A stretch of 64,000 bases of DNA from Hydrogenophilus sp. (lineage in GTDB: Bacteria; Pseudomonadota; Gammaproteobacteria; Burkholderiales; Rhodocyclaceae), in assembly GCA_026416515.1 (NCBI GenBank), contig JAOAEZ010000001.1:272430-336429 (forward strand), written 5' to 3'. The notes beneath the pieces are model-generated. The model saw nothing but the letters and a program-made list of their open reading frames with translations. It was not told the DNA's origin and ran no database searches. Of the stretch, positions 9,101 through 16,555 are shown one piece after another. Each line of letters begins with the position of its first letter. Within the stretch, counting starts at the first letter, position 1. The position numbers were made by a program, and so were the translations under genes.

Positions 9101-10953
9101 GGCTGAGTAGGGTGAGGAAAGGTGATGGTAAAACTGGTTCCAACACCAAGGACAGAGGAAACAGTGATGCTCCCTCCATGGGACTCTACCAAACTTTGAA
9201 CAATAGTTAACCCTAACCCTGTCCCGGTGACTTGGTCGGCCCGCCGGCTGAAAAATGGTTTAAAGATATGCGGCAAAATGTCGGGAGGGATGCCAACCCC
9301 GGTATCGGCCACGGTGAGGACAATCACTTGCGGCTGATGAGAAATGGTAACGGTGACGTCGCCACCGTGCGGCATCGCATGATGCGCATTCTGCACCAGG
9401 TTAAAAAGGATCTGGCGGATTTCCGTTTCGTCACCTTCCAGATAAATGGGCTGCGAAGGAGCCCTCAGATGGTGACGGATCGCGCGTTGTTCCGCTTCAA
9501 AAGAGAGGAGTTGAAAGGTATCTTCCACCGCGCGTTGGAGGAGAACCGGCCCTACGCGGTGCTCACTGCGCCGTGCAAGCAGAAGGAGGCGAGTGGTGAC
9601 AGTTAAACACTCATCGATTTTGCTGTCAATGGCATGTAGGTAATTTAACAATTGCTGATCGTTGAGGCGTCCTTCACGAAGGTCTACCTCGAGCCCTTGA
9701 ACGCTGAGGCGTATGGTAGCAAGAGGATTATGAATTTCGTGGGCTACGCCGGCAGCAAGCATTCCAAGTTCTGCAAGCCGCTGTTCTTGTGAGATAGTCA
9801 GCGTCTGCTCAGGTTTACGAGCCACTTCGACGAGGTAGGTTTCCGCTCCATCTGGGCTAAGGATTCGGGTTGCCTCGATTTCAAGGGCGCAAGGCCGTCC
9901 GTCGGGGGTGGTGAAAGTGTGCAAGAAATGGGTTGCTTCTGAGTTAGTCAGGGGGCAGATCACAAGAGTATCGATGCAGGGAGTCGAGTAGCCATAGGCT
10001 TCGTGACAGCGGTGAGAGGGAATCTCATCAACGACAGCAAACGACTGGGCAGAAGAATGATTTTCTCCGGAAGGAAGAAGAGAAGTTCCGATGAATTCGG
10101 AGAAGCGGCGATTTTGGTAAAGAACTATATGATCCGAGGTTCGGATGATGCGAACCCCATCGGGAAGAGAGTCGAGAATTTCTTGAACAAAACGGCGCTC
10201 GCTTTTTTGCCGTTCGAGTAACTGGGCTAAGGTCTTAGCCATCTTTTGGAGATGGTCGGCCAACCGATCAAGCTCGTCGGGGAAAGGCGAGGGGGGTAAA
10301 GGAATAGATACTTCGAGCGCTCCTGCTTGCCAGCAGGAGACTGTTTTTTCGATCGCGGCGAGTCGGGTTAATAAACTCCGGTCCCACCACCGCCATAAAA
10401 GAGCGAGCGTGAGGGCTAAAACAGCGGTCCCGGCGATTGCAATCCAAAGCGTAAGATGGGTGATCCCTGCAGTAAGAGAGTTAATATGGTGATCGATAAT
10501 CAAGAAGCCGTTAATCGGATTTTGTTCTACAGGGCCATGACATTCTAAACAGTTAGACCGGTTGGGGACAGCAAGGAGGGCGCGGAGCTCGGTGGTTTTA
10601 AGAGGTGTGAAGATTACTTCCGGGGATAACGTCGACGGGAGAGATAGCCACTCTCCTAGAAGGGTAGGATCGGAGCTGAAGCGAACTTCACCCTGAGGAG
10701 TTGTAAGGAGAACACGCGAAATCCCCGGGATTTCTCCGAGATAGACAACGATCTGTTCTAATCCGGCGACGTCGCGTTTTAACATCGCGTTTTCGAGAGC
10801 AGCATGTAAGAGGTGGTGAAGCTGGCGGGCGGCATCGGTCCGTTCTTTGTAGAGGATGGAATGTGCAATAGAAGCCACCAGCAGAAGCGCCACCACAGAC
10901 CCTAGCGCCGCGACTATAACCGTGCGCCCTAGCCATCGTTCTCGAATACCCAT
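9079..10953 (-). CDS. Sensor histidine kinase with periplasmic CxxCH (putative heme) and PAS
   Basis: A 624-residue inner-membrane kinase. TM1 is at about 11-31. The periplasmic part contains CLECH (Cys135, Cys138, His139), a c-type heme attachment motif. TM2 at about 165-187 is followed by a HAMP-like linker, a PAS domain with several cysteines (CHEAYGYSTPC, then a Cys-Pro-Leu), a HisKA domain with phospho-acceptor His405 in AHEIHNP, and an HATPase domain (NLVQNAHHAM, DTGVGIPPD, TGLGL). The heme motif suggests sensing of redox state, oxygen, NO or an oxidant in the periplasm. It overlaps the NtrC-type regulator and lies directly downstream of the molybdoenzyme genes, 50 bases after the chaperone gene. 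Confidence 0.93.
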   Translation of the reverse strand: MGIRERWLGRTVIVAALGSVVALLLVASIAHSILYKERTDAARQLHHLLHAALENAMLKRDVAGLEQIVVYLGEIPGISRVLLTTPQGEVRFSSDPTLLGEWLSLPSTLSPEVIFTPLKTTELRALLAVPNRSNCLECHGPVEQNPINGFLIIDHHINSLTAGITHLTLWIAIAGTAVLALTLALLWRWWDRSLLTRLAAIEKTVSCWQAGALEVSIPLPPSPFPDELDRLADHLQKMAKTLAQLLERQKSERRFVQEILDSLPDGVRIIRTSDHIVLYQNRRFSEFIGTSLLPSGENHSSAQSFAVVDEIPSHRCHEAYGYSTPCIDTLVICPLTNSEATHFLHTFTTPDGRPCALEIEATRILSPDGAETYLVEVARKPEQTLTISQEQRLAELGMLAAGVAHEIHNPLATIRLSVQGLEVDLREGRLNDQQLLNYLHAIDSKIDECLTVTTRLLLLARRSEHRVGPVLLQRAVEDTFQLLSFEAEQRAIRHHLRAPSQPIYLEGDETEIRQILFNLVQNAHHAMPHGGDVTVTISHQPQVIVLTVADTGVGIPPDILPHIFKPFFSRRADQVTGTGLGLTIVQSLVESHGGSITVSSVLGVGTSFTITFPHPTQPCSPSSL

Positions 10954-11002
10954 TGGCGAAATATAATCGGAGGAAGAATGCGCAATGATACCTGAAGGCT
11001 TT

Positions 11003-11743
11003 TTACTCAGAGCAGGTTACCGTTTTGCTTGTCGCAATGCGCAAAAGCCGGTTGTTCAGCTCTTCCGAGGAAAGCCGGGGGTGGCCCCATTGCTGGGTGA
11101 TGGCGCTGCGAAGTGTCTCTACCCATCCCCACGTGAGTAAGCCGAGCGCAGGATAGAATGGGGTTTCTGCCTGATACGCGATCCGCTCTATAAAGCGCTT
11201 GAGCCAGGAGAGCAAATAGACTTCTAACGCCTCTCCCCAACCGCACCACAGTTCCCTATTTTGATCAGAGGAAAGGATGGGGCTTCGTGCCGCGAGGAGA
11301 GCCGTAAAGTGAAGTTGCGCGGCGATATGATCTTCCGCAACCGTCCGCCAATGAGCAGCCTGTACCCCGAGTTTTCTGTAAACCTGCCTGAGGTCAAACA
11401 TCGCCCTTTGAAATAGCAAACCATCTTCGTCAAGCCAAGCGCTCGCGTGGGGATTAGCGTGAAAGCGATTGTTGCAATAAGTAGAGGCGAAATCTGCTGC
11501 TAAGGCAGTGGAAAGCGGCTCTTCCCAGCGACGAGGGAGAGAGTCGAGCGCTTCCCGCATAGCTTGCCATCCTGTCGCGAATTCAGGATCGCTGGGAAGA
11601 AGGCCAAGACAGTCCGGGAACGAACTTTCGTGTAACGCCTCCCACGTTGATGCATCGAGCTCCGTCGCATGAAGGCGCGCAAGCATCGCGGCGTCTTCTG
11701 CTACCGCGGTAAACCACTCCTCTAACGGCTTCACATCAGCCAT
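11003..11743 (-). CDS. TorD/DmsD-family molybdoenzyme chaperone
   Basis: A 246-residue, mostly helical cytoplasmic protein. The pattern PRRWEEPLSTALAADFASTYC followed by PHASAWLDEDGLLFQRA and the later AEDHIAAQLHFTALL is that of TorD-type chaperones, which bind the Tat signal and help molybdopterin loading of their partner reductase. It overlaps the ferredoxin subunit gene by eight bases, so its partner is most likely the DmsA-like protein two genes upstream. AAGG precedes ATG 11743. Confidence 0.85.
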   Translation of the reverse strand: MADVKPLEEWFTAVAEDAAMLARLHATELDASTWEALHESSFPDCLGLLPSDPEFATGWQAMREALDSLPRRWEEPLSTALAADFASTYCNNRFHANPHASAWLDEDGLLFQRAMFDLRQVYRKLGVQAAHWRTVAEDHIAAQLHFTALLAARSPILSSDQNRELWCGWGEALEVYLLSWLKRFIERIAYQAETPFYPALGLLTWGWVETLRSAITQQWGHPRLSSEELNNRLLRIATSKTVTCSE

Positions 11744-12404
11744 CTACCCGGCCTTGAGGATGGGGAACAAAAACGATCGACGGGTTGGTCAGATCGGGGT
11801 TAGCCATCCCTTTAACCTGCCGCACCAGCGGTTGCCCTGGAACGGCTGCCGGGGTTGCCCATTGGCCTGCGCGTAAAGCGTCGATTGGACCGACATCAAG
11901 CACCCGCATCATACAGGCCATCACGCAGTAAGGCTTGCGCCCGGCTTCCAGTTCATCAATGCAGAGATTACACTTTTTGACGACTCGCTCGTGTGGATCC
12001 CACTGCGGTGCTCCAAACGGACAGGCCGCTTCACAGCGCCGACAACCGATGCACAGTGATGAGTCGATGTCCACTACCCCGTTGTCAGGTCGTTTCCAAA
12101 TAGCACCGGTCGGGCAGGTCGGCAAGCACGCCGGCTCAGCGCAATGATTGCAACTCATATTTACCTTGTAGGCAAAAACATTGGGGTATTTCCCCCCCTC
12201 GACGTACATGACGCGGCGGAAACGCGGCCCGGGCGGCAAGCCGTTTTTGTCCTTGCACGCGATTTCGCAGGCACGGCAACCGATGCAATCGACGTTATTA
12301 TGAATGAACCCCAATTGTATTTTCGGTTTAACCGGTTCATAAGTTTGGGTTGCTTTGCGTTCGAGCGCTGCCTTTACCTTTGCTTTATCAATCTTGGTGG
12401 CCAT
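11736..12404 (-). CDS. dmsB: DmsB-like electron-transfer subunit with four [4Fe-4S] clusters
   Basis: A 222-residue ferredoxin-type subunit. Sixteen cysteines fall in four groups: 40/43/46/50, 85/88/93/97, 118/121/124/128 and 145/148/160/164. The stretch VLDVGPIDALR after the last cluster is typical of DmsB. No signal peptide is present, so it would be exported by hitch-hiking with the Tat-borne catalytic subunit. I chose ATG 12404 because GAGGAG lies upstream; the frame can extend to a TTG at 12419 without a better signal. It accepts electrons from a membrane or cytochrome donor and passes them to the catalytic subunit. No DmsC anchor gene follows. Confidence 0.92.
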   Translation of the reverse strand: MATKIDKAKVKAALERKATQTYEPVKPKIQLGFIHNNVDCIGCRACEIACKDKNGLPPGPRFRRVMYVEGGKYPNVFAYKVNMSCNHCAEPACLPTCPTGAIWKRPDNGVVDIDSSLCIGCRRCEAACPFGAPQWDPHERVVKKCNLCIDELEAGRKPYCVMACMMRVLDVGPIDALRAGQWATPAAVPGQPLVRQVKGMANPDLTNPSIVFVPHPQGRVDG

Positions 12405-12425
12405 ACTCCAACTCCTCAACTCATA

Positions 12426-14978
12426 TCAGTAGTCGCGCTTGAAGATCGCCGCACGAGCGGTCATCACGCTGTCCCATCCACGACGATGGGTGAGGTTAGT
12501 TTTGCGGACGTTTACGAGAATGGTGTTGTAAAGAAACGCCCCTGCCGGGGAGGGTTCGTCAAGGGTGAGCATGTCCGGGTTCCCCGCACGGTCGATCCCT
12601 TTTTCGTCGAGGTCAAGCCATGCGCCTTCATGGAGTACGACCACACCCGGCATTACCCGCTCTGTCACATAGACAGGAACCACTGTGCGACCGCGCTCAT
12701 TCCACACCTCCACAATATCACCTGTTTTGACGCCGATTCGTTTCGCATCGTCGGCGTTCATCGTCAATTCCTGTTCGAACGTCTCCCTCAACCAAGGGAT
12801 ATTGTGGAAAATTGTATGGGTGCGCCACCGGGGGTGAGGAGTAACCATATGGAACGGATACTCTTTTGCTTTGGGGTGCCCTAACCACTCAGGTGGCTCA
12901 ATCCATTTGGGGATGGGAGGAATAGGATAACCCCACGCGGTTTTAGTCCAATCCTTCACTTGTGCAAGTGTAGTGGAAAAGATTTCGATCTTGCCCGAAG
13001 GGGTATTGAAAGGAATGCCTTTCTCGATGTTGTCTTGAAACGCTACATGGGGCCGTGGAAGAATAAACTTATAAACCCCATGGCGTTTAAACTCCTCCCA
13101 CCGCATGGTGACGCCTTGATGCCCCATCACCCGCTCTTCCCACCATGCTTTGAGGTAGGCTTCGTCGACGGGATCTGGGTTTACCCAGTAAGAGCGGTCG
13201 GCACGAGGGTTATAGCGTTTCCCGAAATTCGGAACGGTGGGATCAATTTTTTCGATCCGGTAAGCCAACTCTGTAAAGATTTGAAAATCGGTCTTGCTTT
13301 CACCGAGAGGCTCGATGACCTTCGGGCGGTAGATATAGTAGTGCCCTTTGTACCAGGGAAGGGCGACATCCAGCCGTTCGAAGTGGGTAGCGACCGGCAA
13401 AAGAACATCTGCATAGAGACCCGACGGTGTGATTGTCGAATCCATGCAAACGACCAGCTCTAACTTTTCGATCGCTTTAATCTCTTTATTAATGTTGGTA
13501 AGCTGGTTGAACCAATTAGAACCTTGCCAGAAGATACCCTTTATGTTGGGAATCACTCCGTCCCAGTGGTCGTTACGCGGCCAGAGTCCGATTTCTTCTC
13601 GTCGAACCTTCGGATAATTGAGGACACAATGGGCCCACCGATCCGATTTAATCGACGCAAACCACACATTCGCGTATTCATCATATGGGTAAGCGATTCC
13701 TTCCGCATGCCAGGCTTTTCCGACCCCTTCTGATGAACCACCCAGTACCCCGATATTGCCCGTCATCGCTTGGAGAGCCGCAGCCATGCGATTATATTGC
13801 TCTCCATAAGCAGCCCGTCCGGGAGCCCAGGAGGCTTTCAAAGCGGCGGGCTTGGTGGTGGCGTACATATGGGCGAGCTTCGCAATGTCCTGGGCGGGAA
13901 CACCGCAAATTTTGCTCGCCCATTCTGGAGTCTTGGGAACGCCGTCAAAAGTGCCCATGATGTAGTCTTTAAAACTCTCTTGTCCCTTCGCCCACGAAGG
14001 CATCGTGCCGGGGTCCATCCCTTGGCAAAAACGATTGATAAAATTCTGATCTTGCAAGTTATTGGCAAAAATGTAGTAGGCCATCCCCGCCATCATTGCG
14101 GCGTCTGTTCCAGGCCGAATGGGAATCCACCAGGCATCGTAGCTCGCCGCAGCATCGGTGTATTGCGGATCGACAAGGACGAACTTACACCCGCGCGCTT
14201 TGGCGATGCGCATGTAATAAAACGTATTACCCCCATGAAAAGTATAAGTGGGGTTCCATCCCCACATGATGATGAGTTTGGAAAAAGCAAAAGCGTCGTC
14301 TTCATTGCCGTCTTCGATGGTACCGAAGGTCATCCGGCTAGAGAAAGTGGTCCCCTGATACGATGGAACCGACCAGGAACTGGTGCGACACCCGAACATG
14401 CCAAGAAAGCGCCCCAGCAGCCCCTCGATCTGATCCGATTTGTGGAGCACGCCGTAAGAAGCGCCCGCATAAGATTGATCGAGCAGCGCTGTTGGTCCGT
14501 ACTTTTGCTTGATCTCTACCATCTTGCGGGCGATAAAATCGAGCGCCTCATCCCAGCTGACCCGTTTGAATTTGCCTTCGCCGCGCTTTCCTACCCGCAT
14601 CATCGGGTAGAGAAGCCGCTCTTGGGAATAGAGACGGACGCGATAACTGCGGCCGCGCAGGCAGGCTCGCAATTGCGGCTCTTCAAAGGTATCCTTACCA
14701 AAAAAGCCACCCGCTTGGAAACGACCGTCGTCGGTAGAGAGGCGTACGATGACGTCCCCTTTTTTGTGAGCGACCAAAACATGCCGCGACCCGCAGTTAT
14801 GGTCGCAGCTGGTCACGACGGTAGTGAGTTGATCGTCTGTGTAATAGGGCTCGTAAGCGTGGGCGGCCGCTTCCTTTATGGAAATAAGGGGCAGCGAGGG
14901 AAGAAGACCTGCTGCCGCGCCTGCTTTCAGGAAATTACGCCGGTTAGGGTTGATTGCCGATGGGGTAGCAGGATTCAT
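12426..14978 (-). CDS. dmsA: DMSO reductase-family molybdopterin oxidoreductase, Tat-exported catalytic subunit
   Basis: An 850-residue bis-MGD enzyme. The Tat signal RRNFLK is at residues 13-18. The sequence tracks E. coli DmsA in the cofactor regions (RACLRGRSYR; KRVSWDEALD; VDPQYTDAAA; IPIRPGTDAA; MTGNIGVLGG). A serine at about 206 (VPSYQ) aligns by eye with the molybdenum-ligand Ser of DmsA. The N-terminal cluster motif reads C58-x3-C62-x3-H66 ... C106: the third cysteine is histidine, confirmed at the DNA level (CAT). Likely substrates are S- or N-oxides, but the native one cannot be told. It is flanked by a pentaheme cytochrome (upstream) and DmsB and TorD genes (downstream). GGAGG precedes ATG 14978. 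Confidence 0.93.
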   Translation of the reverse strand: MNPATPSAINPNRRNFLKAGAAAGLLPSLPLISIKEAAAHAYEPYYTDDQLTTVVTSCDHNCGSRHVLVAHKKGDVIVRLSTDDGRFQAGGFFGKDTFEEPQLRACLRGRSYRVRLYSQERLLYPMMRVGKRGEGKFKRVSWDEALDFIARKMVEIKQKYGPTALLDQSYAGASYGVLHKSDQIEGLLGRFLGMFGCRTSSWSVPSYQGTTFSSRMTFGTIEDGNEDDAFAFSKLIIMWGWNPTYTFHGGNTFYYMRIAKARGCKFVLVDPQYTDAAASYDAWWIPIRPGTDAAMMAGMAYYIFANNLQDQNFINRFCQGMDPGTMPSWAKGQESFKDYIMGTFDGVPKTPEWASKICGVPAQDIAKLAHMYATTKPAALKASWAPGRAAYGEQYNRMAAALQAMTGNIGVLGGSSEGVGKAWHAEGIAYPYDEYANVWFASIKSDRWAHCVLNYPKVRREEIGLWPRNDHWDGVIPNIKGIFWQGSNWFNQLTNINKEIKAIEKLELVVCMDSTITPSGLYADVLLPVATHFERLDVALPWYKGHYYIYRPKVIEPLGESKTDFQIFTELAYRIEKIDPTVPNFGKRYNPRADRSYWVNPDPVDEAYLKAWWEERVMGHQGVTMRWEEFKRHGVYKFILPRPHVAFQDNIEKGIPFNTPSGKIEIFSTTLAQVKDWTKTAWGYPIPPIPKWIEPPEWLGHPKAKEYPFHMVTPHPRWRTHTIFHNIPWLRETFEQELTMNADDAKRIGVKTGDIVEVWNERGRTVVPVYVTERVMPGVVVLHEGAWLDLDEKGIDRAGNPDMLTLDEPSPAGAFLYNTILVNVRKTNLTHRRGWDSVMTARAAIFKRDY

Positions 14979-14989
14979 CGAAACCTCCG

Positions 14990-16057
14990 TTACTTTTTAG
15001 CGGATTGTGGTGCGGTGAGGCGATAACGCGGTTCGGACTGGGTCGGACGATCCTTCGCCCATGCAGGGGTTTCCTCCGGCATTCCTGGCCACGGGGTACG
15101 CGGATATGGATAGCTGATTCGGTACCATGCGCGCCCACCATGGCAGCCGTAACAGGTATCGCTGTTCGCTTTCCCTTCTTCCTCGATGGCATTTTTCTGG
15201 AGATAGGTAACATTGTGCCGCTCTGTCCGGATCGTAGCGTGGCATACCATACAGTCGTTGTTCATTGTTTCCGCGATCTTATGCCACTGATCGGGAAGTC
15301 CCATCACTTCTGCGTTGAATTGCCCATGGCACTTTAGACAGGTGGTCTCTGGATTGACGGTTTTACGGAGTGTAAAAAAGGCCGTATTTATATCTGGCGT
15401 CGTCGCACTCGACCCAACTGTCTCATCACGCGGGTCATGGCCATTATGGCAGAAATTACATGTCAAATTCATCGTCCGTTTAGCGAGAGGCGATTCCAAA
15501 TGGCGCCAATGAAAAGTCTCTTGTTTACCTTCATAGACAGAGAGCGTGGTTTGATACCATGCTTTGCTTTTTTCCGCCTCTAGACCCGCAGGCGACTTGC
15601 TGCGCACCTGCTCCGTCAGGATCTCTTGGTGGCATTGAAGACAATCTTCGTTTCGCGCTTTGACGATTTTTTCAGGGGTATGCCACGCACTGTAGGTAGC
15701 GTTAAGATGCTCCCCGGCTTTCTCGACGGCTTTCGGGTCTTTTGCATGCCACCCGCGCAGATCGTAATAAGAGGTCATACCGGGGCGATTAAAGGGAGTA
15801 TACCATCCACCTTGATCTTTGATGATCTTTGGAATGTTCCCCGGGATCGGGGCAGAGATACCATGTGAAGCAACCCGTTCCCGTTTTTGCTCCGTCAAAG
15901 GCTGAGTCTGAATAGGAGCGTTGAGCGGACGCCGATCCGGTTGGGTACCTCCAATGAATGCAGGGGCATTTTGTGCAAAGGAGAGAACGGGGGAAATCAT
16001 TAACCCCAAGAGAACGGCATACTGACAAAGCCATAGAGGGCGACGCTCACGATTCAT
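14990..16057 (-). CDS. Periplasmic pentaheme cytochrome c
   Basis: A 355-residue exported protein with an N-terminal signal ending near SFAQN. Five CxxCH motifs are at Cys139/142, 200/203, 240/243, 269/272 and 302/305. The first about 110 mature residues carry no heme and are rich in Pro and Trp. It has no membrane anchor apart from the signal peptide. By position, 11 bases before dmsA, it is the probable electron donor to the DmsAB-like pair in place of a DmsC quinol-oxidising anchor. It resembles cytochrome c3/NrfB-type multiheme carriers only in motif spacing; I cannot assign a named family. AGGAG precedes ATG 16057. Confidence 0.9.
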   Translation of the reverse strand: MNRERRPLWLCQYAVLLGLMISPVLSFAQNAPAFIGGTQPDRRPLNAPIQTQPLTEQKRERVASHGISAPIPGNIPKIIKDQGGWYTPFNRPGMTSYYDLRGWHAKDPKAVEKAGEHLNATYSAWHTPEKIVKARNEDCLQCHQEILTEQVRSKSPAGLEAEKSKAWYQTTLSVYEGKQETFHWRHLESPLAKRTMNLTCNFCHNGHDPRDETVGSSATTPDINTAFFTLRKTVNPETTCLKCHGQFNAEVMGLPDQWHKIAETMNNDCMVCHATIRTERHNVTYLQKNAIEEEGKANSDTCYGCHGGRAWYRISYPYPRTPWPGMPEETPAWAKDRPTQSEPRYRLTAPQSAKK

Positions 16058-16088
16058 AAAGGCTCCTCACGCTGAGAGGCATTTAGCG

Positions 16089-16129
16089 CAAAAAAACAGA
16101 GCAACCACCCTCGCGCTGAGTGGTTGCTC
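16089..16129 (-). terminator. Terminator-like hairpin between the Met-rich peptide gene and the cytochrome gene
   Basis: Read on the minus strand, GAGCAACCA (16129-16121) and TGGTTGCTC (16107-16099) form a nine-base-pair stem. This is followed by TG and a run of seven T (16096-16090). Only about 30 bases separate it from the cytochrome start codon, so it probably ends part of the transcripts from the peptide gene and lets some read through. Confidence 0.8.
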
Positions 16130-16142
16130 CCTATTTCGGATG

Positions 16143-16316
16143 TTACCGCATGCCAGACATGCCGCCCATGCCGCCCATGCCGTACATGCCCGACATGCCG
16201 CCCATGCCGCCCATGCCGTACATGCCCGACATGCCGCCCATGCCGGCCATGCTATCGGATGCAATGGCAGCTCCCATCGCCCCAGCAATGAGCACCGCAG
16301 TCATGATTTTTTTCAT
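16143..16316 (-). CDS. Secreted methionine-rich repeat peptide (57 aa)
   Basis: Starts MKKIMTAVLIAGAMGAAIA, a clear Sec signal that would be cut after Ala19. The 38-residue mature part has Met at every third position from 23 to 56 (12 Met in all), in the pattern M-x-G with x = Ala, Gly, Ser or Tyr. It holds no Cys or His. GAGGAGGAACCG precedes ATG 16316, an excellent ribosome site. A terminator-like hairpin follows, then the cytochrome and reductase genes. Known analogues by logic are MrpX of Azospira, a Met-rich periplasmic peptide used as an oxidant sink and re-reduced by a molybdoenzyme, and Met-rich Cu(I)/Ag(I) binders. Which applies here is inference. Confidence 0.85.
   Translation of the reverse strand: MKKIMTAVLIAGAMGAAIASDSMAGMGGMSGMYGMGGMGGMSGMYGMGGMGGMSGMR
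16156..16251. repeat. 36-bp tandem repeat inside the Met-rich peptide gene
   Basis: Two identical 36-base copies (16156-16191, 16192-16227) and a partial third (from 16228) encode the 12-residue unit of four M-x-G triplets. Identity at the DNA level points to recent copying. Confidence 0.9.
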
Positions 16317-16383
16317 CGGTTCCTCCTCTTTTTCAAGTTAAAGTCACTCAACGCCTGTTTCGACATCAGGCATTGATCATTCC

Positions 16384-16397
16384 GCAAGAATTATTCC
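16384..16397 (-). promoter_or_regulatory. Candidate sigma-54 promoter for the Met-rich peptide/reductase operon
   Basis: On the minus strand GGGAATAATTCTTGC gives GG-N10-GC with a full TTGC at -12 and GG at -24. The expected start is near 16372, leaving a leader of about 56 bases. The match to TGGCACG-N4-TTGC outside the core is weak, but the locus encodes its own NtrC-type activator. Confidence 0.5.
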
Positions 16398-16461
16398 CAA
16401 CAAATTCCTATTGATTTATTTTTAATTTTTGTCGGCGATCGGTAGAATATCCGGAGAATAC

Positions 16462-16476
16462 TTGACATTTTGTCAA
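16462..16476. promoter_or_regulatory. Palindromic candidate enhancer site 1
   Basis: TTGACATTTTGTCAA is a perfect inverted repeat (TTGACA-N3-TGTCAA). Its centre lies about 97 bases upstream of the predicted sigma-54 start. A TTGACA -35 use cannot be excluded, but no good -10 follows at 16-18 bases on either strand. Confidence 0.55.
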
Positions 16477-16540
16477 TATTCAGAAGAGAAATAAGCACGA
16501 AATGAGAAAAAAAAGTATATTAATTATGAAGTTGTTGTTT

Positions 16541-16555
16541 TTGACATGCTGTCAG
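16541..16555. promoter_or_regulatory. Palindromic candidate enhancer site 2
   Basis: TTGACATGCTGTCAG repeats site 1 with one arm mismatch. It lies 79 bases further out, centred about 176 bases upstream of the predicted start. Confidence 0.5.

Noticed and set aside
13770..15026. 418-codon ORF antisense to dmsA
   Set aside because: Long open antisense frames are expected in this GC-rich DNA; no start signal, and dmsA is certain.
16156..16251. Short tandem repeats as a CRISPR array
   Set aside because: Units are contiguous without spacers and lie within a coding frame.
16143..16316. Met-rich peptide as a copied GroEL GGM tail
   Set aside because: The resemblance to GGM tails is superficial; the gene has its own signal peptide, start signals and regular M-x-G period.
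16120..16376. Plus-strand repeat ORFs rich in Met-Pro or His-Ala
   Set aside because: They are shadows of the Met-rich gene on the minus strand, which alone has a signal peptide and ribosome site.
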